Of a stretch of DNA of 64,000 nt, positions 18,171 through 26,740 are shown one piece after another (the first letter of the stretch is position 1; every line of letters begins with the position of its first letter). The stretch covers positions 2,666,001 through 2,730,000 of the forward strand of contig NZ_JBHRYQ010000001.1 of assembly GCF_042649125.1 (NCBI RefSeq), written 5' to 3'. Below the pieces are notes generated by a model. It was not told where the DNA came from, did not search any database, and saw nothing but the letters and a program-made list of their open reading frames with translations. The translations under genes and the position numbers were made by a program. Source of the DNA: Leadbetterella lacunae (GTDB lineage: Bacteria > Bacteroidota > Bacteroidia > Cytophagales > Spirosomataceae).

Positions 18171-18218
18171 CAAAATTAGCTCATTAATAATAAAACCGAA
18201 ATAGCATAATTATGCCAT
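18171..18218 (-). promoter_or_regulatory. Promoter with 18-bp palindrome, copy 3 (response-regulator gene)
   Basis: Minus strand: ATGGCATA-AT-TATGCTAT (18218-18201), 22 bases, then TAATTTTG (18178-18171), with the ATG at 18159. The palindrome overlaps the last codons of the upstream kinase gene. Same spacing and -7 as copies 1 and 2. Confidence 0.75.
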
Positions 18219-20087
18219 TGGCATCACTAGCATTATTTTTGTACCCTTTTCTGGTGAAGACTTTATTATTAAATCGGCTTTTATATCTTTAGCTCTCTCT
18301 TTCATATTTTTTAGGCCATTTCGGCTTGTTAGCGAATCTATGGTAAAGCCCTTGCCGTCATCTCTGATTACAACTTGCAACATTTTCTTTTCAGAAGAAA
18401 TAAAAACGGAAGCCTTCTTTGCTTCCGAATATTTCATCAGGTTATTAATAGCCTCCTTTATGATCAAGTATAAATTTCTTCTCTGTTCTATTTCTAACTT
18501 AGCGTTCAGTATATTTTCATCGACAGAAATCACAAAATCCATCTTTTGACTTATAGCCATTGGCTGTGCAAACTCTCTAAGTCTCACCAAAATCTCTTGT
18601 AAACTGTCATTACTCGGATTGATAGACCAAATGATTTCATCCATAGACTCCATCACATTTTTTGAGTCGGCATTAATTTTCATAAACATTTTCTTAGAGT
18701 TTCCTTCCTCATTTTTAGCCAAATCACTGATAAGCAAAATACTACTGAGCGTACTCCCGATTTCATCGTGTAAATCAGAGGCTATCTTATTCCTAATATT
18801 TTGAGACTCTTTTATTCGCTTTAATTTGTTTTTATTATTGATAAATAAAGTAGATAAAACACCAAGTAGAATAACAAACACAACACTGGCTACTAGGCCT
18901 TTATTTTGTAGTGATGCCTTCTCATTTTTAACATTCAAAAGTGCTATTTGTTGTTCTTTTTTTTCGGCCTCGTATTTTCGAAGGAGGTCTTCTGTATTTT
19001 TTGCAGTTTCGAGTTTAAATATAGAATCCTTAGCTGCAATCGCCTGGTTTTGATAAAAAAATGCTTGCTTAAAGTCCCCCCTTTTTTCATATAATTCTAC
19101 CAAACTATTATTCGCTTGATAAATAAAATCAGGATCCGATATTTCTTTGCTCAACCTGAACGATTCCAAAAAATAATAGTGTGCTTTTTCTAATAAATTT
19201 TGTTCAAAATATATGGTTCCTAAGCCCTGATTGGCCTGTAACTGAGTTTTAACCGACTCCAATTCTTTACTCAATCTTACGCTTTTCAAAAGGTGTTTTT
19301 CAGCTTCTTTAAAGTTTTTTACTAGGCGATTCATTCTCCCTAGATTTATCAAAACTTCGGCTTCTAAAAGTTTATAATTTACCTTTTGAGATAGTGTTAA
19401 GGCTTTTTGAAAGTGCACTTTTGCAGCTTTAATATCACCCGTAGTTTCTTTCAGATTCCCCATCCTGTTTTCGCCAATCGCCATATTGATTTCGTTCCCA
19501 TATTTGGTTTCAATATCTAGTGATTTTTGATAATACTTTAGAGCTTCCTTGTATTTTCCATAAAACTTAAGGTTATCTCCAATTTGGTCATAAGGGCTAG
19601 TTTTTAAGGGTTCAAGCCTGTTTTTCTCTTGAAAATCTATCAACTGAAGAGCAAACCTAGTGGCGTTTTCGCGGTCACCCAATTGGCCATAGATGATTCC
19701 GATATTATTAAGTGAGTTTTGAAATATTTTTTTAGGAAGCTTATACTTTGCTATTATGTCATTGCATTTCAAAAAATGCAGCATTGCTTTTTCAGGCTTT
19801 TGTTTTGTGTATTCTATCACGCCACGCATGTTTTCGGCTTTATAAAAACCCGTCCCAAAACCTATTTTATCAGAAAGAACCTCCATCTGGTTTATGGTTT
19901 TGTTGGCTTCGTCAAATTTGCCTTCTTGCACCATAAAATTGGCGTAGCCATTTAGTGCCAACACATAGGAACTGTCTTTGGGCTTGGATTTCAAAAAAAT
20001 TTTAAGGGAGTCAAGCGTTTGGGGTATTTGTCCAAAAACTGACACAGAAAAATATAAAAAAGAAAGCAAAAGATAGAACTTCCTCAT
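18210..20087 (-). CDS. TPR-containing sensor histidine kinase (HisKA_3 type)
   Basis: 625 residues. Signal peptide (1-19), a periplasmic array of TPR-like repeats (about 40-360), coiled coil (about 360-395), one membrane helix (about 398-416), then a HisKA_3 dimerisation domain with H440 in the motif SDLHDEIGSTLSS and a HATPase_c domain (N box KEAINNLMKYSEA, G1 RDDGKGF, G2 GLKNMKERAK). This is the NarL-type partner of the response regulator encoded 50 bases downstream. The TPR sensor layout is common in Bacteroidota; the signal is unknown. Confidence 0.92.
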   Translation of the reverse strand: MRKFYLLLSFLYFSVSVFGQIPQTLDSLKIFLKSKPKDSSYVLALNGYANFMVQEGKFDEANKTINQMEVLSDKIGFGTGFYKAENMRGVIEYTKQKPEKAMLHFLKCNDIIAKYKLPKKIFQNSLNNIGIIYGQLGDRENATRFALQLIDFQEKNRLEPLKTSPYDQIGDNLKFYGKYKEALKYYQKSLDIETKYGNEINMAIGENRMGNLKETTGDIKAAKVHFQKALTLSQKVNYKLLEAEVLINLGRMNRLVKNFKEAEKHLLKSVRLSKELESVKTQLQANQGLGTIYFEQNLLEKAHYYFLESFRLSKEISDPDFIYQANNSLVELYEKRGDFKQAFFYQNQAIAAKDSIFKLETAKNTEDLLRKYEAEKKEQQIALLNVKNEKASLQNKGLVASVVFVILLGVLSTLFINNKNKLKRIKESQNIRNKIASDLHDEIGSTLSSILLISDLAKNEEGNSKKMFMKINADSKNVMESMDEIIWSINPSNDSLQEILVRLREFAQPMAISQKMDFVISVDENILNAKLEIEQRRNLYLIIKEAINNLMKYSEAKKASVFISSEKKMLQVVIRDDGKGFTIDSLTSRNGLKNMKERAKDIKADLIIKSSPEKGTKIMLVMPMA

Positions 20088-20243
20088 TGGTGTGATGGTT
20101 ACATGACTTTCGTAAATGTAAATAAAAGTTTTATTTTTGAATAATAAAAACCATCCAAATCTATAAAACTCACATTAATATAACCCGAGATAAAACACTT
20201 ACATTCTGAAACTTATAACACCTGACTCATTTAAAACATTCGC

Positions 20244-20567
20244 TTACATTTTACCTAAAAAGAACGATTTCCTTTTCTCAGCAGAAAGTATCGCGAGTTT
20301 TCGACGAGCCACCTTAATTCGATACCCATTAGTTAGCAATACTGAGCCCGTGTCTTTTACTCTTAAAAACTCAACAAGGTATCTTTTGTTGATAATTGTA
20401 GATTTGCTGATTTTTAGAAAATCGCCTACATCTTCTATTTCTTTTTCAAAAACTCCGAGGTTGTATGAAGAAACGGTTTTAGTGCCATCTGCATAAAAAA
20501 TAGAGGTGTAGTTAGTGTCTGCTTCCAAAAATAGAATATTTGAGAAGTTGATTTTTCTTAGTTTCAT
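20244..20567 (-). CDS. Stand-alone LytTR DNA-binding protein
   Basis: 107 residues comprising a single LytTR domain (INFSNILFLEADTNYTSIFYADG... FLKISKSTIINKRYLVEFLRVKD... YRIKVARRK). No receiver domain. It is upstream of the kinase gene on the same strand (about 156 bases apart), so it may be co-transcribed or regulate the locus. It is more like the LytTR part of a response regulator than the 15604 protein is. Confidence 0.8.
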   Translation of the reverse strand: MKLRKINFSNILFLEADTNYTSIFYADGTKTVSSYNLGVFEKEIEDVGDFLKISKSTIINKRYLVEFLRVKDTGSVLLTNGYRIKVARRKLAILSAEKRKSFFLGKM

Positions 20568-20951
20568 GTATTACTTATTTAGAAAAGTTTAAACAAGCAC
20601 AAAACCTCCGGCAAGCCAAGGCGGAAATTCACAGTGCTTAATTTTTACTTTTTTGGGTTGTTTTTTGCTCAAAAAAATGAATCCTCAAATAGAAATAAAA
20701 TGTAGTGAAGCAATCTGCCCCACTACATTATAATTTTCATGGTTACATTATCCCTTTTTTATTCAGAACTCTAATTTCTTTATAACTGAGGACCTCATTT
20801 TTTTTTAACATTCGAATTTGCATTAAAAGACCATCCTTAGAAAATTTAGTTGAGCAGTGATACCAAAAAGTAGATTTAGTGATTAGCTTTATAGATTAAA
20901 ATATTTGTAGAAATTCAGACTGCATTTGTTTTTTAACTCTACCCATAAAAA
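20568..20951. other. Divergent intergenic region with a hairpin
   Basis: This 384-base gap separates the divergent LytTR genes at 20244 and 20952. It contains a 7-bp stem, TGTAGTG (20701-20707) with CACTACA (20721-20727), and otherwise AT-rich sequence. No gene is visible; promoters for both flanking regulators must lie here. Confidence 0.5.
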
Positions 20952-21701
20952 ATGTATACTTGTATAGTAGTTGACGATAGTCTGATCGAGAGAGACTTGA
21001 TGGCCATACATGTCTCAAAAATAAAAAACCTCCGCCTTTTGGCCGAGTGTAGCAATGGACTTGAGGCTTTGGAGATAATCCAAACCCAGGAAGTAGACAT
21101 TGTATTTTCAGACATAGATATGCCAGAACTTTCGGGTATAGCATTGGTAAAAAACCTCAAAAAAGCACCCGTTTTTGTGTTTATCACGAGCTATGCTGAC
21201 TATGCCGTAGAAAGCTACAACCTAGATGTGATAGACTTTGTGGTGAAACCCGCGGGTTTTGAGCGAATAGTGAAAGCGGCAAACAAAGCCATGGAATATA
21301 TCGACCTCAAAAGACACCAAATAGGAAGTGAAACGCCAGCCATAGCTGCCCCAAAAGTGGAGCAAGACTTTTTCTTTGTGAAAGAAAACAACGGCTATCT
21401 CAAAATAACTCACCAAGAGGTGGCTTTTATAGAAAGCATGGGTGATTTTTCGAAGATAAATACCTTAGACGAAAAAGTGCACATTGTGTTGGTTAGTCTT
21501 AAAAATATTGCAGAGCAGCTCCCTGATGCGATATTTAAAAGAGTACATAAACAGTATATAATCAACATGCAGCACATAAAGTCCATAGCACCTACCGAAA
21601 TAACCCTCAGCAACCAAAAGGTGGTACCCCTAAGCAACAGCTACAAAGCTGAAATTATGGATAAAATGGTGGACCAAAACACACTAAAAAGATTTACCTA
21701 A
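20952..21701 (+). CDS. LytTR-family response regulator (LytR/AlgR type)
   Basis: 249 residues. Receiver domain about 1-120 with D8/D9, phospho-acceptor D54 (IVFSDIDMPEL), T79 and K99; LytTR DNA-binding domain about 140-245 (FFFVKENNGYLKITHQEVAFIESMGDFSKI... FKRVHKQYIINMQHIKSI). Its stop codon is 3 bases from that of the convergent TPR histidine kinase (21705-23729), which is the likely partner, although LytTR regulators more often pair with HPK7/8-type kinases. Confidence 0.92.
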   Translation: MYTCIVVDDSLIERDLMAIHVSKIKNLRLLAECSNGLEALEIIQTQEVDIVFSDIDMPELSGIALVKNLKKAPVFVFITSYADYAVESYNLDVIDFVVKPAGFERIVKAANKAMEYIDLKRHQIGSETPAIAAPKVEQDFFFVKENNGYLKITHQEVAFIESMGDFSKINTLDEKVHIVLVSLKNIAEQLPDAIFKRVHKQYIINMQHIKSIAPTEITLSNQKVVPLSNSYKAEIMDKMVDQNTLKRFT

Positions 21702-21704
21702 AAG

Positions 21705-23729
21705 TTAGGCACGCTTTGGAAGCGAAAGTTTAAACTCGCTGCCATTTCCCGGTTGACTTTCTGCTATCAGCTTGCCATTTATTAGCTTTGCAAAGGTTTT
21801 ACAAAGCATTATCCCTATCCCCGTTCCTTTCTCGTTTTGAGTACCTGCGGTGCTTTCTAAGAGTGCGTTTTCATAGGTATTTATCTGACTCAGTTTATCG
21901 GCGGCAATCCCCATACCTGAATCTTTAACACTTATCACCACTTGGTCATTTTCGTCTAGGTCATAAAGCTCTACCGTCCCATTTTTTTTACTGAACTTTA
22001 TGGCATTGGCCACCAAATTTCGGATAATCAAAGCAAACATCTCGGTATCTACACTTGCCTCAGTTTCTTTTCTGATGGTATTTATTATGGTGATTCCTTT
22101 TAGAGCGGCATGCTGACGCATATTTACCAAAACATCCTCTGATAGCATGAAAATATTTGCGTCAACAAGCGTAGGTTTATAGCCTTGCATTTGGCTGGCG
22201 GCCCAGTTAAGCATGTTTTCCATGAGGTTAGTGGTTTGCGTCAGCTGATTTTTTAGTTCGGCTGCATACAGGCCCAGTTTCTCCTGCGATATCTCCTTGT
22301 TTTCTAAAATCGTGATAAACGAAATCAGGGCATTTACGGGCGATCGCATGTCGTGGCTCACCAAACTAAACATCTTGTCTTTGACTTTTCCGAGCTGCTC
22401 AAGTTCGGTTTTTTGTTCCGAAATCAAGACATTCAGCTTTTTAGTTTTTCGTTGATTTAAAAATATTATTACCAACAGCCCCAGCAAAAAAGTAGATGCT
22501 ATAGCCAAAATCCATTTTATTTTTTCATCAAATTCTTGCTTGATTTTGTAATCATATTCTTTGATATCAAAATCAATCTTTAACTGCTTCCGCGTAATTT
22601 CCTTTTCTTTGTCTTGGTCTAAAATCTGGTCTTTTACGAGCACATACTTTTGATGATTTTTGTAAGCTGATTTGTAGTCGCCCAATTGCTCATTTGCCAA
22701 ACTAAGTTTTTCAAGAGCTTCTTTTTGAAACTCTAATAGTTTTGAAGCCTCACTTAATGAAAGGCTCTTCTCAAAATAATATTTACTTTTCTCAAAATCC
22801 TTGCCTTCTAAATAATGCGAGCCTAAACTCAAATAAACCTCCGAAAGGCTGTAGTTATTCTCTTCTGAGGTGGCAATTTTTAAGGCTATGTTATATTGTT
22901 CTAAAGCTTTTTTAGCATTACCCTGAAAATCATGAAACTTCCCTATTTTGGTATGGGTATCCCCAATCAAATCTTGAGCCTTCATCCCTTTTGAAATCCG
23001 GAGAGCTTCATTTAGGTATTTCAAAATAAGGTTCATTTGCTTTGTCTTACTGATCCCCAAAGTTTTCAAGTCAGAAGGTCCGCAAGACAAATAAGCTTCA
23101 GCCAAGTTAAGATTAGCTTCGTAGGTGCCATAATGGATTCCGTTTTCGAACTTCACAAAAACCGCGTTTGCTTTGTTTATATATTCCACCGCTTTGGGGT
23201 ATTGCTTTAGCTCTTTATATATGTTGCCCATGTTCATGTAGCAACTACTCATATCATCTAAACGGCCCAATGATTTATACAAATCAAGGGCTGTTTTGTT
23301 AGACTCCAGGGCTTTGTTATAGTCAGCAACTGTGGTATAAAGGGCTCCCAAGTTTAAATGTAAATTAGCAATTTGGAGCTTGTCATTATTTTGCTTCGAA
23401 ATATCCAGAGCCTTAAGGTAAGGTTTCTCAGCTTCAATGTATTTGGCCGCACCGTGGTAACACAAACCAAGACGCTCATAGACATCAACTGTGAGCGAAT
23501 GATCTTTATAGTTTTTTGCAGTTGCGAAGGCTTTCTCTGCATACTCTTTGACTTTTACAAAATCATTTTGCTTGGCATAGGTTTTAAAAATCCGAACATA
23601 ATGTCGGGTCTTAATGGAGTCGGTTTTAAGGTTTTTTTCTGGAACTGCTAAGAGACTGTCTAAGTTAAGTTTTTGGGCTTTACTCAAAAAAGAAAAACTC
23701 AAAAGTATAAGGAGAAAAAATCGCTTCAT
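21705..23729 (-). CDS. TPR-containing sensor histidine kinase (HisKA/HATPase_c)
   Basis: 674 residues. Signal peptide (1-18), periplasmic TPR repeats (about 40-365), a membrane helix (about 406-424), a coiled-coil linker, HisKA with H459 in SHDMRSPVNAL, and a HATPase_c domain (N box IRNLVANAIKFS, G1 VKDSGMGI, G2 KGTGIGIMLC). It is convergent with the LytTR response regulator at 20952-21701, with only 3 bases between the stop codons. Signal unknown. Confidence 0.92.
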   Translation of the reverse strand: MKRFFLLILLSFSFLSKAQKLNLDSLLAVPEKNLKTDSIKTRHYVRIFKTYAKQNDFVKVKEYAEKAFATAKNYKDHSLTVDVYERLGLCYHGAAKYIEAEKPYLKALDISKQNNDKLQIANLHLNLGALYTTVADYNKALESNKTALDLYKSLGRLDDMSSCYMNMGNIYKELKQYPKAVEYINKANAVFVKFENGIHYGTYEANLNLAEAYLSCGPSDLKTLGISKTKQMNLILKYLNEALRISKGMKAQDLIGDTHTKIGKFHDFQGNAKKALEQYNIALKIATSEENNYSLSEVYLSLGSHYLEGKDFEKSKYYFEKSLSLSEASKLLEFQKEALEKLSLANEQLGDYKSAYKNHQKYVLVKDQILDQDKEKEITRKQLKIDFDIKEYDYKIKQEFDEKIKWILAIASTFLLGLLVIIFLNQRKTKKLNVLISEQKTELEQLGKVKDKMFSLVSHDMRSPVNALISFITILENKEISQEKLGLYAAELKNQLTQTTNLMENMLNWAASQMQGYKPTLVDANIFMLSEDVLVNMRQHAALKGITIINTIRKETEASVDTEMFALIIRNLVANAIKFSKKNGTVELYDLDENDQVVISVKDSGMGIAADKLSQINTYENALLESTAGTQNEKGTGIGIMLCKTFAKLINGKLIAESQPGNGSEFKLSLPKRA

Positions 23730-23968
23730 TTTATCAAAAATCTGTTATCAAATAACTTCTAAATCTTCTAATAAGTTATGTAAAAAACAAAGCCTATATT
23801 TTGGTGAAAACATAGAGATATTGGCTATCAAGTACTTAAAATTACTTATATTTTTATCCACTAAATATCCATAAACAAAGCGACAATAATCTTAAAAATG
23901 TTGGTTTTTTTTCGGTTATTTTGCCACCGCAAAACTTTTAAATTAAAACAAAACTCAATACACTCAAA

Positions 23969-25120
23969 ATGAAACAACTCTGCACATTTTTTTGCATTAT
24001 ACTTAGCACCTACTTTGCCTCAGCCCAAGACAGATATTTGCCAGGAAATATTATACTAACAAGCAATGAATCAAAAGATGTAGAAATATATTATGAGGAT
24101 TGGAGTGCTTCGCCACAACAAATAAAAGTAAGAGAAAATGGGGTGATAATAGCATACAAACCGGAACAATTAAAAGGATTTGAAATTCCTTCATTAGAAA
24201 AAAGCTACATTTCAGAAAAGCTGACGTTAAACTTCACCGCCCAAATTCCTATTACTTCATATTCTGAATTATTTACGGAAACCAAAACCGAATCTTTTTT
24301 CTTAAAAAAACTTGTAACAAGCAACATATTGAGCCTATACGTTTTGATTGATCATGAAGAAAGAACACGTTTTTTTATAAGAAAAGACACGGACCTCATA
24401 GAATTAATTAAGTATTCTTTTGTGATGTCAGAAAAAGGAATTCTAAATAAAAAAGAGAACAATGACTATAAAAATCAGCTTGCAAATATGTTTGCTGATG
24501 AATTGGACATACTAAAGCCAATGCCTAGTTATGAGCAGGCTTCACTGATTAAATTTGTTAAAAAGTACAACGAATCTAAGGGAGAAACAACAAACAACTA
24601 TATAAATAATGTTACGGATGAAAGCTATGTGAAATTCGGAATAAATACGGGATTTGAGTCAGTAGAAGCTACTAAATACGATTTTTCGAATAAAAAAATA
24701 AACTTTGGATTAAGTGGCATGTATCTACTACCTCATAAACACAACAACCGTTTTTTAGTGATAGATTATTATTCCACAACCAATTACCCGACGAAGATAT
24801 ATTCCTCTAATGAAGAATCCCGAAAAAATACATTCAGTGCGTTTGTGGGGAAATTTATAGGCAATAAGCCGCTTCAGGGGTATTTTTCGGTAGGACTTAC
24901 ATATTCTAGTCAAGTAGTAAATACCACTTATGGAAATTATGGTTCTCAAAAACTGAAAATTTTATCAACCAACATTGGTCCAAATATAGGCATCGCTTAC
25001 AAGAAACAATTTGTGTTAGAATTAAGCAAAACCGTATTGTTTTTAGGTGGCAGTGGAATCATTTCCGACCCACAGATTCATTTTAAATATTTCCCAGTTC
25101 AGAAGAAACTTAGGCAATAA
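23969..25120 (+). CDS. Exported protein of unknown function with possible C-terminal beta-barrel
   Basis: 383 residues with signal peptide (MKQLCTFFCIILSTYFASAQ). The N-terminal half (ILTSNESKDVEIYYEDWSASP) is mixed alpha/beta. From about residue 215 there are alternating strands (VKFGINTGFESVEA, KINFGLSGMYLLPH, LQGYFSVGLTYSSQVV, NIGPNIGIAYKKQFVLELS), the pattern of an outer-membrane beta-barrel module. I do not recognise a named family. Monocistronic. Confidence 0.7.
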   Translation: MKQLCTFFCIILSTYFASAQDRYLPGNIILTSNESKDVEIYYEDWSASPQQIKVRENGVIIAYKPEQLKGFEIPSLEKSYISEKLTLNFTAQIPITSYSELFTETKTESFFLKKLVTSNILSLYVLIDHEERTRFFIRKDTDLIELIKYSFVMSEKGILNKKENNDYKNQLANMFADELDILKPMPSYEQASLIKFVKKYNESKGETTNNYINNVTDESYVKFGINTGFESVEATKYDFSNKKINFGLSGMYLLPHKHNNRFLVIDYYSTTNYPTKIYSSNEESRKNTFSAFVGKFIGNKPLQGYFSVGLTYSSQVVNTTYGNYGSQKLKILSTNIGPNIGIAYKKQFVLELSKTVLFLGGSGIISDPQIHFKYFPVQKKLRQ

Positions 25121-25124
25121 AAAA

Positions 25125-25180
25125 AAGGGTTTGGTAGAACTAGAATTTCTTAGAAAAATTTAAATCCGAGCCAAACCCTT
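25125..25180 (-). terminator. Terminator for the M28 peptidase gene
   Basis: AAGGGTTTGG (25125-25134) pairs with CCAAACCCTT (25171-25180), a perfect 10-bp stem. A U-tract follows on the minus strand, so it terminates the peptidase transcript; its strength in the plus direction is doubtful because A, not T, follows. Confidence 0.75.
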
Positions 25181-25200
25181 AAAAAAAACTAATTATTAGA

Positions 25201-26559
25201 TTATCGCTTAAAACTTACTCGTGGTATTACGGGCAAACTCTCGTGCCCTCCCGACCCAACGGCCTGCACCGCAAAGATGTAATTGTCTTTGGAGTAAGGT
25301 AATTTCAATTCAAGGTTTTCGGTATAAAATTTCTTTTGCCAAAACGACTGATGCGTTTCTCTCATAAGAACATAATAGCCCGCAGCTTTGCCAAATTTAG
25401 GAGCAGACCAATGCAAGTTTGTAGAATTACCGAGCCCCTGTACGTCAATCATGACGTCTTCAGGCACTGCCGGAGCCTGAGCCAAAGTTGCCAATGAAGC
25501 GAGGTTTACCGCCACATTTTTTCGCAGATATTCAAAGTCCATAAACTTTTCTAAGTCGCCATACTCAACGCCATTTTCAGTTCTGAGGTCCTGGTGTTGA
25601 TGCAAATAGTTCTCATTCATTTCAGAAATTCTGACAGCAGCAAACCCCTCCGTTACAAACGGCGTATGGTCGCCACCACGTAAAAAACGATCATTTCTAT
25701 AGATCATCACCACCTCCAGGTTATCCACATATCGTTCGCCCAGTTCTTTTACATAGCGAGCCACCTGACGAGCACCGCCGTCTGCCTCATAACCAAACTG
25801 ACGCATTGCTCCCACTTTTTTGTCGGTTTCAAACGCCGGAATTCCTTCACTAAAAACACGTACGCGGGTGTTGTCTATAATATTGGTTTCGTTGGAATTA
25901 TTGGAACCCATAATATCATTATTGAGCAAGGCCACCAAATTCCAGCTTTCGGCTTTTGCTTTCTCAGCTAAATATTTTGCACCTAAAAGCCCCTGCTCTT
26001 CTCCACTAAAAACCGCAAAAATGACCGTTGCAGGAAACTTAGAAGCAGATAGCACCCTTGCCAGCTCTATTACAGCCACTGTGCCACTGCCGTCATCGTT
26101 TGCTCCAGGAGCATCTGAGGTTTTGTCCATTACATCCGTAACGCGACTGTCAATATGCCCACTGACCATAAAAACCCGTGTATCAGTAGGGTCAGTTCCC
26201 TTCAAAACTGCCATCACATTCTCCATTTTTATTTGTCTATCCACACGTTTTCCGTCAGGTTCTAGGGTCCACCTATCTAAGTAAGCGGTCATGCGGCCGT
26301 TTGAGTTTTTAGCAAAAGACTCAAACTTGCTTAGCACCCATTTACGAGAAGCACCTATGCCTTTAGATGGAGTTTCGTCAGTACTCAAAGTGCTTCTTGT
26401 GCCAAAATCTACCAAAGTATGAACATATTTTTGAAGAGAATCCGAAGACACCTCTTGAATATATTTGCTAATAACAGGGTCACGTTTGACAATCTCCTGA
26501 GCTTGAGAAAACTGACAAATAGCGAGTAAAGAGAATACCGAAAGAAGCGTTTTTTTCAT
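25201..26559 (-). CDS. Secreted M28-family zinc aminopeptidase
   Basis: About 452 residues from the Met at 26559, chosen because it begins the signal peptide MKKTLLSVFSLLAICQFSQAQ; the frame opens 66 bases earlier. The M28 metal ligands are all visible: SGHIDSR (His), GANDDGSG (Asp), GEEQGLLG (Glu), LNNDIMG (Asp) and GGDHTPF (His). A C-terminal fibronectin-III-like domain (about 365-450, TNLHWSAPKFGKAAGYYVLMRE) follows. It probably removes amino-terminal residues from peptides in the periplasm or outside the cell. Confidence 0.9.
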   Translation of the reverse strand: MKKTLLSVFSLLAICQFSQAQEIVKRDPVISKYIQEVSSDSLQKYVHTLVDFGTRSTLSTDETPSKGIGASRKWVLSKFESFAKNSNGRMTAYLDRWTLEPDGKRVDRQIKMENVMAVLKGTDPTDTRVFMVSGHIDSRVTDVMDKTSDAPGANDDGSGTVAVIELARVLSASKFPATVIFAVFSGEEQGLLGAKYLAEKAKAESWNLVALLNNDIMGSNNSNETNIIDNTRVRVFSEGIPAFETDKKVGAMRQFGYEADGGARQVARYVKELGERYVDNLEVVMIYRNDRFLRGGDHTPFVTEGFAAVRISEMNENYLHQHQDLRTENGVEYGDLEKFMDFEYLRKNVAVNLASLATLAQAPAVPEDVMIDVQGLGNSTNLHWSAPKFGKAAGYYVLMRETHQSFWQKKFYTENLELKLPYSKDNYIFAVQAVGSGGHESLPVIPRVSFKR

Positions 26560-26740
26560 ATGGGTTTTATGTTGATTGAAATTTGTGTTAAATATAAAAC
26601 TAGGCATATAGATTTTACTATACAAACTGTCTTAATGTTTTAGAAAGTGGATGAATAGAATCTTTCTGTAGGTCAATATCTAAAAAATTGGGTGAATGGG
26701 GGTTTGATTATAACTCAGTTGAAAAAACTAAAGCCTAAAA

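Noticed and set aside
18210..20087. Frameshift or fusion in the TPR kinase
   Set aside because: Signal peptide, TPRs, membrane helix, HisKA_3 and ATPase domains are in one continuous frame of expected length.
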